Source of the DNA: an uncultured Agromyces sp.
GTDB taxonomy: Bacteria > Actinomycetota > Actinomycetes > Actinomycetales > Microbacteriaceae
DNA length: 64,000 nucleotides
Reading direction: 5' to 3'
NCBI GenBank assembly: GCA_913053875.1
Contig: CAJXGN010000004.1
Span: forward strand, 1-64,000
A program made the position numbers and the translations under genes. Within the stretch, counting starts at the first letter, position 1. Each line of letters opens with the position of its first letter. This document shows, in pieces, positions 26,693 through 38,419 of the stretch. The notes below the pieces were generated by a model. That model was not told the DNA's origin and did no database searches. It saw nothing but the letters and a program-made list of their open reading frames with translations.

Positions 26693-26810
26693 GCGGGACC
26701 TCGGCTCTCTCGGGGACTGTTCCGGTCACGGTAGGCAGCGATCCCATGAGCGGGCTATGCCTCGCACCGGCACCCGCTGTGAGTCCTCCAGCGCGCGCCG
26801 ATCACGCCGC

Positions 26811-27590
26811 TCAGCGCAACGCGCGCAACCGCGCCCGTTCCTCCGGCGCGAGGTGCTCGGTCGCGTACGACAGCATCGTGCGGGGCATCCGCGCCGCGTG
26901 CGCATCGAGGAACGCCACGAGCGTCGCCCGGTCGACCCGCGCGCCCACCTCGCGCAGCATCCACCCGACCGCCTTGTGCATGAGGTCCTCGCGGTCGTCG
27001 AGCAGCGCCTCCGCGAGCTGCAGCGTCGGCCTCGCGTCGCCCGCCTTGATCCACGCGAGGGTCGCGATCACCGCCACCCGGCGCTGCCAGAGCGAATCGG
27101 ATGCCGCCAAGCCGTCGAGCAACCCGACCCCATCGCCGCCGTCGGCGACGCCCGCCCGCACCGCCTCCCCCACGAGCGCCTCGGCCGACGCGTCGACCAG
27201 GTCCCAGTTGTCGACTCGCCCCGCGCGCACCGCCGCGAGGTAGGCCAGGTGCGTCTCGCGCCGCGCGCGGTCGTCGAAGGTCCGCACGCGTCCGGCCCGC
27301 CGGAACCGCGCGACCATCACGAGCAGCGCCGCGAGCCGGTGCTCGTGCACGGGGCTCTCGAGCAGGGCGAATGCCTCGCCCAGCGGCATCCGCTCGAATC
27401 GCTTCACCACACGCCGGGTCGCCGGCACCCGCACGCCGATGAACACGTCGCCCTCGCCGTACTCGCCCGGACCGGTCTTGAAGAAGCGCTGCAGGAAGGA
27501 CGCGTCGTCGGGATCGCCGAGCGCGTCGAGCGCCGCGGCGAGCGCCGCCGCCGTGAGGTCGCCCGGAGCATCCGTCGCCTGCTCGCCCAT
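26811..27590 (-). CDS. DNA alkylation repair protein, AlkD-like HEAT-repeat glycosylase
   Basis: 259 residues from the ATG at 27590. All-helical ALK-repeat protein: FFKTGPGEYGEGDVFIGVRV near the start, VKRFERMPLGEAFALLESP, NWDLVDASAEALVG (the Trp-Asp pair is part of the base-excising site) and VGWMLREVG. AlkD excises positively charged alkylated bases such as 3- and 7-methyl purines without flipping them out. Stands alone, divergent from the DUF6421 gene. Confidence 0.88.
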   Translation of the reverse strand: MGEQATDAPGDLTAAALAAALDALGDPDDASFLQRFFKTGPGEYGEGDVFIGVRVPATRRVVKRFERMPLGEAFALLESPVHEHRLAALLVMVARFRRAGRVRTFDDRARRETHLAYLAAVRAGRVDNWDLVDASAEALVGEAVRAGVADGGDGVGLLDGLAASDSLWQRRVAVIATLAWIKAGDARPTLQLAEALLDDREDLMHKAVGWMLREVGARVDRATLVAFLDAHAARMPRTMLSYATEHLAPEERARLRALR

Positions 27591-27788
27591 GCCCCGATCA
27601 CACCATCGCGGCCCGAACGGCGCAATGCTGCGCGGGCCCGCGAACTCCACCGCGACAAGCCGAGCACGCGCAGGATACGTGCGCGAAGTCACAACCAATC
27701 GCCGCGATCTTGCGCCTAGCCTTGCTGCAAGCGGCATATCCGCCGCCGCGCACCATGGCCGACGACGGCCGCGAGATCGGAGGCAACC

Positions 27789-29243
27789 GTGTCGCAGACC
27801 CAGCTCGACCCCCGCATCGACACCGCCGACGCGCCCAGCCCGGCCACCCGTATCGAACTCGCGCACGGCGTCGAGCACGACCCCGCCTGGCTCGACCTGA
27901 AGCAGGCGGCCACGGCCCTGCAGGCACTCCAGGCGAAGGACGGCTCCGTCCCCGAAGAGGCCGACCGCCCCGAGGTATCCGCTCTCGTCGACCGGGTCGT
28001 GAACGCCGTCGAGGCCCTCGCCCCGCGCTTCCCGCACGACGCCGACTACCTCGCCCAGCTGCCGCGCGACCTGCGCCGCTGGCGCGACGAGGGGCTCGGC
28101 GTGCCCGACTTCCTCGACTCGCTCGTCGCGTTCCAGCCGCAACGGCACCGCGTCGACGGGCTGCGCCACCTCGTGGTCTTCCCGATGCTCACGCAGAACG
28201 GCTCGGCCGACCGGCACCTCGAGGCGCTCGTCGTCGAGACGATCTGGCCCGAGTCGATCGCGCACCTCGAGGCATCCGACTACGGCAACGCCCTGTTCGT
28301 GAGCCTGCGCCTGGTCGACTTCACGCCCGGGTACGACACGAACTCGGCCGTGCTGTTCCCCGAGACGGTCGCGATGCGCGAGATCCCGCCGTTCACGTGG
28401 GGCGCGATCTTCCAGGACCGGGAGGCCGCCCGCTACCGCCGGGTCGTGCGCGCCGCCGCCGACATCACGAAGCTCGACCTGCCCGCCGACGCCGCCCGCA
28501 TGCTCGACGACCAGCGCCTCACCGAGCGCGTGTTCGTGATGTGGGACCTCATCCACGACCGCACGCACATGCGCGGCGACCTGCCGTTCGACCCGTTCAT
28601 GATCAAGCAGCGCATGCCGTTCTTCCTCTACTCGCTCGAGGAGCTGCGCTGCGACATGACCGCGTTCCGCGAGTCGGTGCGCATCCAGCGCCGGCTCGAG
28701 GCGAGGGCGGCGGATGCCTCGGGCGAACCGCTCACCGACGTCGAGGCGTACGTGCTCGACCTCTCACGCCTCGTGCAGTACGCGGTGATCTTCGACCGCA
28801 TCTTCCGCTTCGCGATCACCGGCACGCGCGTGCGCAACTACGACGGGCTCGGCGGGCAGCTGCTGTTCGCGTGGCTGCACCAGCGCGGGGTGTTGCACTG
28901 GACCGACACGAAGCTCGCATTCGACTGGGACGGCGTGCCCGACGCGGTCGTCGCCCTCGGCGACGCGATCGACGAGCTGTACTGGCGCTCGATCGACCGG
29001 CCGAAGACGGCGCACTGGCTCGCGGCCTACGAGCTCGTCTCGGGCGTGCTCGAGCCGAACCCGGCGTCGCAATGGGCGCGCGGGCTGCCCGACGAGGTGC
29101 TCGCGGGCGCGCCGCGCGGCTACACCGACCTGGTCATGGACGACGAGTTCCCGCTGTCGATGTTCTACGAGGCGCTCGAGAAGAAGATGCGCGACGTGAT
29201 CGCCTCGACCGTGGGCATCACGGGCGCGACCCCCGAGGCCTGA
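27789..29243 (+). CDS. DUF6421 family protein, function unknown
   Basis: 484 residues from a GTG preceded by GGAGG. No signal or membrane segment, so cytoplasmic. Its best conserved-looking block is WDLIHDRTHMRGD (about residues 251-263) followed by EELRCDMTAFRE; the His/Asp/His/Glu/Asp spacing resembles a metal site. Other notable blocks are GLRHLVVFPMLTQNGS and FTWGAIFQDREAARYR. A TAGCCT -10-like box lies at 27717-27722. An SDR gene follows after 74 bases. Confidence 0.78.
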   Translation: MSQTQLDPRIDTADAPSPATRIELAHGVEHDPAWLDLKQAATALQALQAKDGSVPEEADRPEVSALVDRVVNAVEALAPRFPHDADYLAQLPRDLRRWRDEGLGVPDFLDSLVAFQPQRHRVDGLRHLVVFPMLTQNGSADRHLEALVVETIWPESIAHLEASDYGNALFVSLRLVDFTPGYDTNSAVLFPETVAMREIPPFTWGAIFQDREAARYRRVVRAAADITKLDLPADAARMLDDQRLTERVFVMWDLIHDRTHMRGDLPFDPFMIKQRMPFFLYSLEELRCDMTAFRESVRIQRRLEARAADASGEPLTDVEAYVLDLSRLVQYAVIFDRIFRFAITGTRVRNYDGLGGQLLFAWLHQRGVLHWTDTKLAFDWDGVPDAVVALGDAIDELYWRSIDRPKTAHWLAAYELVSGVLEPNPASQWARGLPDEVLAGAPRGYTDLVMDDEFPLSMFYEALEKKMRDVIASTVGITGATPEA

Positions 29244-29317
29244 TCAGGGACTGGCCGACCGGGCCGCGATCGGGCAGGCTCGAAGGACGACGCCGGCCCA
29301 GGCGAGGGGAGACGCAC

Positions 29318-29965
29318 GTGAGCACGGACGGACGCACGGTACTGATCGCGGGGGCGACGAGCGCGTCCGGTCGCGCGGTCGCGCGGGCGCTGCTCGCCGA
29401 CGGGGCGCGGGTCATCGCGGTCGGCTCGAACCGGGGGCGACTCGACGAGCTCGAGGCATCCGTGCCCGGGGTCATCACGGAGCTCGCCGACCTGACCGTG
29501 AAGTACGACGTGCTCGAGCTGTCGATGCGCGTGCACGCCCGCATCGGCGACGTCGACGGCGTCGTGCACCTGGTCGGCGGCTGGCGCGGCGGCGGGGGCA
29601 TCCCGGGGCAGACCGACGACGACTTCCGCGCGCTCGAGGCGAGCTTCACCGCGCTGCGCTTCGTGAGCCGCACGTTCTGGGACGACCTCACCGCCTCGGA
29701 TGCCGGGCGCATCGCGATCGTCTCCTCCACGACGGTCGAGCAGCCCACGGCCGGCAGCGCGAACTACAGCGCGGTCAAGGCCGCGAGCGAGTCGTGGATG
29801 CGCTCGCTCGCCGACGGCTTCGCCAAGGCCGGCGACACGGGCGCGGCGACGATCTTCCGCGTCCGCTCGCTCTCGGGCCTCGAGGACGCCCTCGCCGACG
29901 CCGTCGTCGGGCTGTGGGCAGCGGATGCCGCTGAGCTCAACGGCCGCACGACCACGCTCGCCTGA
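29318..29965 (+). CDS. Short-chain dehydrogenase/reductase, atypical short form
   Basis: 215 residues from a GTG preceded by AGGGGAGA. The Rossmann site is GATSASGRAVA (a variant of GxxxGxG), with VVHLVGGWRGGGG in place of the usual NNAG, Ser in IVSSTTVEQ and YSAVKAASE as the YxxxK motif. About 30-40 residues shorter than classical SDRs at the C-terminus. Probably cotranscribed with the DUF6421 gene; substrate unknown. Confidence 0.82.
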   Translation: MSTDGRTVLIAGATSASGRAVARALLADGARVIAVGSNRGRLDELEASVPGVITELADLTVKYDVLELSMRVHARIGDVDGVVHLVGGWRGGGGIPGQTDDDFRALEASFTALRFVSRTFWDDLTASDAGRIAIVSSTTVEQPTAGSANYSAVKAASESWMRSLADGFAKAGDTGAATIFRVRSLSGLEDALADAVVGLWAADAAELNGRTTTLA

Positions 29966-30001
29966 CCCGGCGGGCGCGTCCGCCTCGCGCGTGAACCGCG
30001 G

Positions 30002-30134
30002 CACTTTTCAGGAGCAGCGGCAAGGGCCGCAAACGATTCCGTCGCGGTAAGCGGCCGATTCGCACCCTTCCCCAGCGCTGACACGGCCCCCCGCACGTAT
30101 CCTCCGTCGCCCCGCGCCAACCTCCTGAAAAGCG
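30002..30134. repeat. 133-bp palindrome-ended element, family II copy 2
   Basis: Ends CACTTTTCAGGA (30002-30013) and TCCTGAAAAGCG (30123-30134) form the same inverted repeat as copy 1 with one mismatch. The length differs by a single base from copy 1, and the interior is related but diverged (for example TTCCGTGCGTGAGCGG in one and TTCCGTCGCGGTAAGCGG in the other). It lies between two plus-strand genes. Confidence 0.8.
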
Positions 30135-30264
30135 CCCACCCCACACGCGTCCACAGGGGAGACGGCGCGCGGATGCCGCCGGGGTACGATTCCCGCGCCC
30201 CGCGCGCCGACCCGAAACGGCCGCCCCGGGGCATCCGCACCCCCGAACCGAAGGCACCACCCCC

Positions 30265-31110
30265 ATGCGCAAGCGCACCGTCGCGCTCATCACCGTCTCC
30301 GCCGTCGTCGTCGCCGCCCTGGGCGCCGCGTACTGGGCGGGACGCGACCTGTTCCACATGCCCACCGCGACCGGCGTCGACTCGGTGATCGGGGAGGTCG
30401 GCGGCGAGCGCGTGCTCGGCGTCTTCGCCCACCCCGACGACGAGCAGACCGTGAACGGGCTGTTCTGGCGGGCGAAGCACCACGACGGCGCCGAGACCGC
30501 GCTGATCACCGCGACCCGCGGCGAGGCCGGCCACCAGGTGCCCGTCGTCGCCCGGCAGGACGACCTCGGCATCGTGCGCGAGGCCGAGGCGCTGAAGAAC
30601 AGCTTCAACCTGGGCGTCGACGAGCACGACGTGTGGCACTACCCCGACGGCGGCGTGCCCGAGGTCGACGAGGAGGAGCTGGTCGAGCGCATCGCCGACG
30701 CCATGGCCGAGTTCCGTCCCGACGTTGTGGTCACGTTCTGGCCCGAGTCGGGCGCGACGGGCCACGCCGACCACATGGAGATCGGGCGGGCGACGGAGCT
30801 CGCGATCGGGCAGCTCGAGGCATCCGCCGGCCCCTACACCGGGCCGGACACCCTTGTGTACACGATCAGCCCGACGAAGGCGCTCACGATGTTCGGCGGC
30901 GAGACCGGCGCGTTCGTCGCCGCGAACCAGCCGGACCCCGACTACGCGATGCCCGCCGAGGTGGGCAAGAAGTTCGAGGGCTGGCAGATCCACGCCTCGC
31001 AGCGCGACTTCATGCCGGCCTCGTACATCTTGCCGACCTGGGTCATCTACGCGCTCTGGGACCACGAGTTCTACACCGTGCGCGACCTCGCGGCCGACCC
31101 GCTCGGCTGA
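30265..31110 (+). CDS. PIG-L (LmbE-like) family deacetylase, membrane-anchored
   Basis: Zinc-dependent de-N-acetylase of 281 residues. An N-terminal membrane helix (about 6-26) places it outside the membrane. The metal site is AHPDDE at residues 55-60 plus HADHMEIG near 172. Relatives deacetylate N-acetylglucosamine derivatives such as mycothiol precursors or envelope sugars, but MshB and Mca are cytoplasmic, so this is likelier to act on an envelope substrate. GAAGG ribosome-binding site; possible -10 TACGAT at 30185-30190. Confidence 0.9.
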   Translation: MRKRTVALITVSAVVVAALGAAYWAGRDLFHMPTATGVDSVIGEVGGERVLGVFAHPDDEQTVNGLFWRAKHHDGAETALITATRGEAGHQVPVVARQDDLGIVREAEALKNSFNLGVDEHDVWHYPDGGVPEVDEEELVERIADAMAEFRPDVVVTFWPESGATGHADHMEIGRATELAIGQLEASAGPYTGPDTLVYTISPTKALTMFGGETGAFVAANQPDPDYAMPAEVGKKFEGWQIHASQRDFMPASYILPTWVIYALWDHEFYTVRDLAADPLG

Positions 31111-31129
31111 GTCGGGCGGCGGTTCGCGC

Positions 31130-31215
31130 GCCGATCCCGCCTGAGGGCCGAATCTTGCGCCGAGGGCCGAAGCTTCCGCACTCGGGCGAAGGATCGGCCC
31201 TCAAGCGGGATCGGC
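31130..31215. repeat. 86-bp palindromic element, family III copy 1
   Basis: The 22-base arms at 31130-31151 (GCCGATCCCGCCTGAGGGCC...) and 31194-31215 match as an inverted repeat at 21 of 22 positions, with a 42-base middle that contains further GAGGGCCGA modules. It ends 52 bases before the ABC ATPase gene. A second copy in the same orientation lies just after the permease gene. Confidence 0.88.
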
Positions 31216-31253
31216 GGGCAGCGCCCGCGGCGCCCCGGGAGCCCCTGACCGCG

Positions 31254-31259
31254 TAGCGT
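31254..31259 (+). promoter_or_regulatory. TAGCGT -10 box, probable leaderless start
   Basis: TAGCGT ends 7 bases before the ATG of the ABC ATPase gene, and no ribosome-binding site is visible. Confidence 0.45.
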
Positions 31260-31266
31260 GGACGCC

Positions 31267-32151
31267 ATGCTCCAGCTCGACCACTTGTCCAAGTCGTACG
31301 GCGAGCGCCTCGCCCTCGACGACGTCTCATTCACCGTCGCCCCGGGCCGCATGACCGGCTTCGTCGGCGGCAACGGGGCCGGCAAGACCACCGCGATGCG
31401 CATCGTGCTCGGCGTGCTCGAGGCCGACCGAGGCACGGTGACGCTCGAGGGGCGCGGGCTGACGCAGACCGACCGCCAGCGGTTCGGCTACATGCCCGAG
31501 GAGCGCGGGCTGTACCCCAAGATGCGCGTGCTCGAGCAGCTCGTCTACTTCGCCCGCCTGCACGGCTGGGCGCCCGCCGCCGCGCGCCGCAACGCGCTCG
31601 AACTGCTCGAGCGGCTCTCGCTCGAGGAGCGCCGCGACGACAAGCTCGAGACCCTCTCGCTCGGCAACCAGCAGCGCGCGCAGATCGCCGCGGCGCTCGT
31701 GCACCGGCCCGAGGTGCTCGTGCTCGACGAGCCGTTCTCGGGACTCGACCCGATCGCCGTCGAGTCGGTGCAGCAGGTGCTGACGGATGCCGCGGCAGCC
31801 GGCGCGCCCGTGCTCTTCTCGTCGCACCAGCTCGACATCGTCGAGCGGCTCTGCGACGACCTCGTCATCATCGCGGGCGGCCGCATCGCCGCGGCCGGCG
31901 CCCGCGACGAGCTGCGCGAGTCGCATCGGTCGTCGCGCTACGAGCTGCTGCTGACCGCCGACGCGGGCTGGCTGCGCGAGGTGCCCGGCGTCGAGGTCGT
32001 CGACAGCGACGGCGGGTGGGCGCTGTTCGACGTCGATGCGGATGCAACGCGCCAGGCCGTGCTCCGCCGCGCGGTCGAGCACGGCGAGGTCGTCAGCTTC
32101 ACCCGCGAACAGACCACGCTCGCCCAGATCTTCCGGGAGGTCGTGCGATGA
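31267..32151 (+). CDS. ABC transporter ATP-binding protein (NatA-like)
   Basis: 294 residues from the ATG at 31267 (an in-frame GTG at 31258 falls in the -10 box). Walker A GGNGAGKTTAM near 34, signature LSLGNQQRAQIAAALVH, Walker B VLVLDEPFSGLDP and SSHQLDIVERLCDD. The C-terminal regulatory domain is complete (FTREQTTLAQIFREVVR). The NatA/YhaQ class works with ABC-2 permeases exporting sodium, drugs or peptides. Overlaps the permease gene by four bases. Confidence 0.93.
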   Translation: MLQLDHLSKSYGERLALDDVSFTVAPGRMTGFVGGNGAGKTTAMRIVLGVLEADRGTVTLEGRGLTQTDRQRFGYMPEERGLYPKMRVLEQLVYFARLHGWAPAAARRNALELLERLSLEERRDDKLETLSLGNQQRAQIAAALVHRPEVLVLDEPFSGLDPIAVESVQQVLTDAAAAGAPVLFSSHQLDIVERLCDDLVIIAGGRIAAAGARDELRESHRSSRYELLLTADAGWLREVPGVEVVDSDGGWALFDVDADATRQAVLRRAVEHGEVVSFTREQTTLAQIFREVVR

Positions 32152-33308
32152 GCCGGGCCGAGCAGTCCCGGGTCGCAGCCGACGCACGACCCGCCGCCCC
32201 GGGCTTCGCTGCGAGCGCCTGGCTCGTCGCGGTGCGCGAGATCATGGTGCGCCTGCGCAGCGTCGCCTTCGTCGTCTCGACGGCGATCATCGTGCTCGCC
32301 GCGCTCGCCGCCGTGGTGATCGGCAGCGTCGTGAGCGCGAACGCCGAGCCGCCTGGCGTGGCCGCGGTCGGCGAGGCGCAGGAGGCGCTCGCCGGCACCG
32401 ACGAACTGCGCGTGGTCGACGCCGCCGACACCGCCGAGGCGGAGCAGCTGCTGCGCGACGGCGAGGTCGACGCCATCGTCGCGCCCGACGCCCTCGCGGC
32501 AGAGATCGTGCCCGAGGCCGAGCCCGGAGCGTCGCCGATCGGGCTCACCGTCATCGGCCTGGACGGCCCGGCGGGCTCGGTCGTCCAGGCCCTGTCGGTG
32601 CCGCCGAACGTCGCGGTGCTCGACCCGAGCGACCAGGACCCGGGCCTCGTCTATTTCGTCGCCCTCGGCTTCGGGCTCGTGTTCTTCATGTCGGCACTCA
32701 CGTTCGGCCAGATCATCGCGCAGAGCGTGGTCGAGGAGAAGCAGACCCGCGTGGTCGAGGTGCTGCTCTCCGCGATCCCGGTGCGCACGCTGCTCACGGG
32801 CAAGGTCGTGGGCAACAGCCTGCTCGCGTTCGCCCAGATCGTGGTGATCACCGGGCTCGCCCTGCTCGGCCTGGCCGTCACGGGTCAGCGCGTGCTGTTC
32901 GGCGAGTTGGGCCCGAGCGTGCTCTGGTTCATCGTGTTCTTCCTGTTCGGGTTCGTCATGCTGGCCGCCCTGTTCGCGGCTGCGGCGGCGATGGTCTCGC
33001 GCGCCGAGGACGTGGGCACCACGACCACCCCGGTCACGATGCTCGTGATGATCCCGTACTTCCTCGTGGTGTTCTTCAACAGCAACGAGACGGTGCTCGC
33101 GGTCATGAGCTACGTGCCGTTCTCCGCACCGGTCGGCATGCCCGTGCGGGTGTTCCTCGGCACGGCCGAGTGGTGGGAGCCGCTCGTCTCGCTCGTGCTC
33201 CTCATCGCGACCACGGCGCTCGCGATCCTCGTCGGCAGCCGCATCTACGGCAACGCGCTGCTGCGCATGGGCGCGCGCGTGAAGCTGCGCGAGGCGCTCG
33301 GGTCGTGA
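32148..33308 (+). CDS. ABC-2 family permease (NatB/YhaP-like)
   Basis: 386 residues. One membrane helix near 40, a large external loop of about 125 residues (about 65-190), then five helices from about 195 to 370, the usual NatB layout. The block VVEEKQTRVVEVLLSAIPVR is the family's conserved cytoplasmic motif. With the ATPase it makes a complete exporter; the substrate is unknown. The pair is bracketed by two family III repeats. Confidence 0.92.
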   Translation: MSRAEQSRVAADARPAAPGFAASAWLVAVREIMVRLRSVAFVVSTAIIVLAALAAVVIGSVVSANAEPPGVAAVGEAQEALAGTDELRVVDAADTAEAEQLLRDGEVDAIVAPDALAAEIVPEAEPGASPIGLTVIGLDGPAGSVVQALSVPPNVAVLDPSDQDPGLVYFVALGFGLVFFMSALTFGQIIAQSVVEEKQTRVVEVLLSAIPVRTLLTGKVVGNSLLAFAQIVVITGLALLGLAVTGQRVLFGELGPSVLWFIVFFLFGFVMLAALFAAAAAMVSRAEDVGTTTTPVTMLVMIPYFLVVFFNSNETVLAVMSYVPFSAPVGMPVRVFLGTAEWWEPLVSLVLLIATTALAILVGSRIYGNALLRMGARVKLREALGS

Positions 33309-33317
33309 CGAGGGCGC

Positions 33318-33396
33318 GCCGATCCCGCCTGAGGGCCGAATCTCGCACCGAGGGCGGAAGCTGCAGCCCTCAGGCGAAGGATCGGCCCTCAGACGG
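33318..33396. repeat. Family III palindromic element copy 2 (right arm degraded)
   Basis: The left arm at 33318-33339 is identical to that of copy 1 over 22 bases. The middle is closely related, and the right arm is complete only for its inner half (TCGGCCCTCA from 33382), after which similarity is lost. Same orientation as copy 1, beginning 10 bases after the permease stop. Confidence 0.85.
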
Positions 33397-33404
33397 AAAC
33401 GCGA

Positions 33405-33827
33405 TCAGGCCGAGCTGGCCGAGGCACCGCGCATCTGGCGCAGCACCTCGTCGGTCGGCTGCATGAGCGCGATGATGTTGCCCTCGCTGTCGTCGAACCA
33501 CGCTCCGCGCGAGCCCTCGAAGTCGGCGACGCCGTCGACCGTCTTCAGGCCCTCCGGGAAGTCGTAGTCGTGGAACACGACGCCGTGCGAGCGGAACTCG
33601 GCCATGTCGGCGTCGAGGTTCTCGGTCATGATCGACAGCACGGTGTTCTTGGCGGTGCCCGAGAAGCTCGTCTCGTAGACGAGCACGCTCGTGCCGCCGA
33701 TCGTGTAGTAGTCGCCGGTGACGTCGGACACGGTCGGTTCGAGGCCGAACACGTCGTGCCAGAAGCGGCGGGCGCGTTCGAGGTCGGATGCCGCCAGGAC
33801 GGCGGTCATCGAGGTGAGGTGTGCCAT
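33405..33827 (-). CDS. VOC-superfamily (glyoxalase-like) protein
   Basis: 140 residues from the ATG at 33827. Two beta-alpha-beta-beta-beta modules: MTAVLAASDLERARRFWHDV at the start and the second half from about residue 70, ending GAWFDDSEGNIIALMQP. Related proteins are dioxygenases, isomerases or antibiotic-binding proteins; the metal ligands are not obvious enough to choose. Convergent with the ABC permease gene across a family III repeat. Confidence 0.87.
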   Translation of the reverse strand: MAHLTSMTAVLAASDLERARRFWHDVFGLEPTVSDVTGDYYTIGGTSVLVYETSFSGTAKNTVLSIMTENLDADMAEFRSHGVVFHDYDFPEGLKTVDGVADFEGSRGAWFDDSEGNIIALMQPTDEVLRQMRGASASSA

Positions 33828-34033
33828 GAGGATTCCTCGCTTCCTGTGACGTTCCGGAGTGTACTCCCGCCGCGCGCCGCGCACACCCCGCCCGCGGTCG
33901 AGCGGCACGTCCCGACCACGTCGACCGGACGCGCGTCCGGCACGGCCCGCAGGGAAGGGTCGCAGGGCATCCGTCGTTGCATCCGATCGGGTCCGCCGCC
34001 CGGCGCACCCGACCCTGCAGGAAGGCTCACCGC

Positions 34034-34429
34034 ATGACGCACCCCGTGATCCCGGACGACCTCGTCGACCTGCTCGAGCGACCGTTGATCGGCGCGCTCG
34101 GCACGACACGACCCGACGGGGCCGTGCAGGTGCACCCGATGTGGTTCGAGTTCGACGGCACCGACATCCGCTTCACGCACACGACGAAGCGCGTGAAGTA
34201 CCGCAACCTCATGGCCGACCCGGCGATGACCCTGCTCGTGATCGACCCCGACGACACCGGCCGCTACCTCGAGCTGCGCGGCCGCCTCGCCGAGGCCATC
34301 CCCGACCCGACCGGCTCGTACCTCGTGCACCTGGGCGCCCGCTACGGCAACCCCGGCATGCAGCCGCCGGCCGACCGCGCCGACCGGGTCATCCTGCGGA
34401 TGTCGATCGAGCGCGCCTCGCGCCACTGA
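34034..34429 (+). CDS. PPOX-class protein, probably F420-dependent
   Basis: 131 residues with a split beta-barrel flavin-type fold: IGALGTTRPDGAVQVHPMWF, IRFTHTTKRVKYRNLMADP and MTLLVIDPDD. The pattern of Lys/Arg residues after the second strand is like actinobacterial PPOX-class F420-dependent reductases rather than FMN enzymes. AGGAAGG precedes the ATG. Given the F420 operon in the same genome, reduced F420 is the likely cofactor; substrate unknown. Confidence 0.82.
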   Translation: MTHPVIPDDLVDLLERPLIGALGTTRPDGAVQVHPMWFEFDGTDIRFTHTTKRVKYRNLMADPAMTLLVIDPDDTGRYLELRGRLAEAIPDPTGSYLVHLGARYGNPGMQPPADRADRVILRMSIERASRH

Positions 34430-34451
34430 ACGAGCTCCGTCAGACGCCGAA

Positions 34452-34486
34452 CGGGCGCGGCCGCGGAGTTCCCGCGACCGCGCCCG
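34452..34486. terminator. Strong bidirectional hairpin between convergent genes
   Basis: A 15-base stem with one mismatch (34452-34466 and 34472-34486) and a 5-base loop AGTTC, centred between the PPOX gene and the galactanase gene, which converge. There is no T-tract, as often seen in very GC-rich actinobacteria. Confidence 0.75.
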
Positions 34487-34505
34487 TCCGTGGGGCCGGT
34501 GCACC

Positions 34506-37472
<2,967 letters not shown>

Positions 37473-37492
37473 TCAGCGCGCCCGGCGGTTCG

Positions 37493-38419
37493 TCAGCCCT
37501 TGACCGCTCCTGCGGTGAGCCCGCCCACGATGTACCGCTGCAGCGACAGGAACAGCACGAGCACCGGGATCGCCGCGAGCACCGCGCCCGCGGTGAACAG
37601 GCCCCAGCGCGACGTGAGCTGGTCGGACACCCACTGGTACATGCCCACGGCGAGCGTCCAATTCTCCTCCGACACGAGCACGATCTTCGCGAGCACGTAG
37701 TCGCCGAACGCCGCGATGAACGCCAGCAGGGCGACCACCGCCAGGATCGGCGTCACGAGCGGCATGATCAGCCGCCAGAAGATCTGCGCGTGGGTCGCGC
37801 CGTCGATCTTCGCCGACTCGTCGATCTCGATCGGCACCGTGTTGAAGAAGCCGTACATGAGGAAGGTGTTCGCCCCGAGCGCGCCGGCCAGGTACAGCGC
37901 GATCAGCGAGATCTTCGAGTTGATGCCGAGCGCCGGCACGACCTCGCCGATCGCGAGCAGCATCAGGAGGATCGCCACGAACGCGAGGGTCTGCGGGAAC
38001 ATCTGGATGATGAGCAGGCCCGACAGGCTCGCGCGTCGGCCGGAGAACCGGAACCGCGAGAACGCGTAGGCACCGGCAGCACCGATCACGACCGCGCCCA
38101 CCGCCGCGATGCCGCCGATGAGGAGCGTGTTGCCGTACCAGGCCCAGAAGTAGGTGTCGCCGAGCGCCATGTAGTTCTCGATGCTCACCGCGGAGAAGAT
38201 CGCGTTGCTCGCCGCGAGGCTGCCCCGCGGGTTGAGCGACGCCGACAGGATGTACACCAGCGGGAAGGCCGCGTAGAAGATGATCCCCGCGGCGAAGAAG
38301 TACTTCCAACCGACCTCGAGCCACCACCGGCGACGGCGGGCGGAGGTGCGGTCGTGGGGCGGGCGGCTCCCACCGTCGCCCGCGGTCTCGCGGACGGTCG
38401 CTGCGCGCGTCTCAGTCAT
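37493..38419 (-). CDS. Carbohydrate ABC permease, MalG/GanQ type
   Basis: 308 residues, six membrane helices, EAA loop IDESAKIDGATHAQIFWRLI near 205-225. The start codon shares one base with the stop of the MalF-type gene. An N-terminal basic tail of about 35 residues precedes the first helix. Forms the membrane channel for galacto-oligosaccharides with its partner, by context with GH53 and GH42 enzymes. The galactanase gene follows after 89 bases. Confidence 0.92.
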   Translation of the reverse strand: MTETRAATVRETAGDGGSRPPHDRTSARRRRWWLEVGWKYFFAAGIIFYAAFPLVYILSASLNPRGSLAASNAIFSAVSIENYMALGDTYFWAWYGNTLLIGGIAAVGAVVIGAAGAYAFSRFRFSGRRASLSGLLIIQMFPQTLAFVAILLMLLAIGEVVPALGINSKISLIALYLAGALGANTFLMYGFFNTVPIEIDESAKIDGATHAQIFWRLIMPLVTPILAVVALLAFIAAFGDYVLAKIVLVSEENWTLAVGMYQWVSDQLTSRWGLFTAGAVLAAIPVLVLFLSLQRYIVGGLTAGAVKG

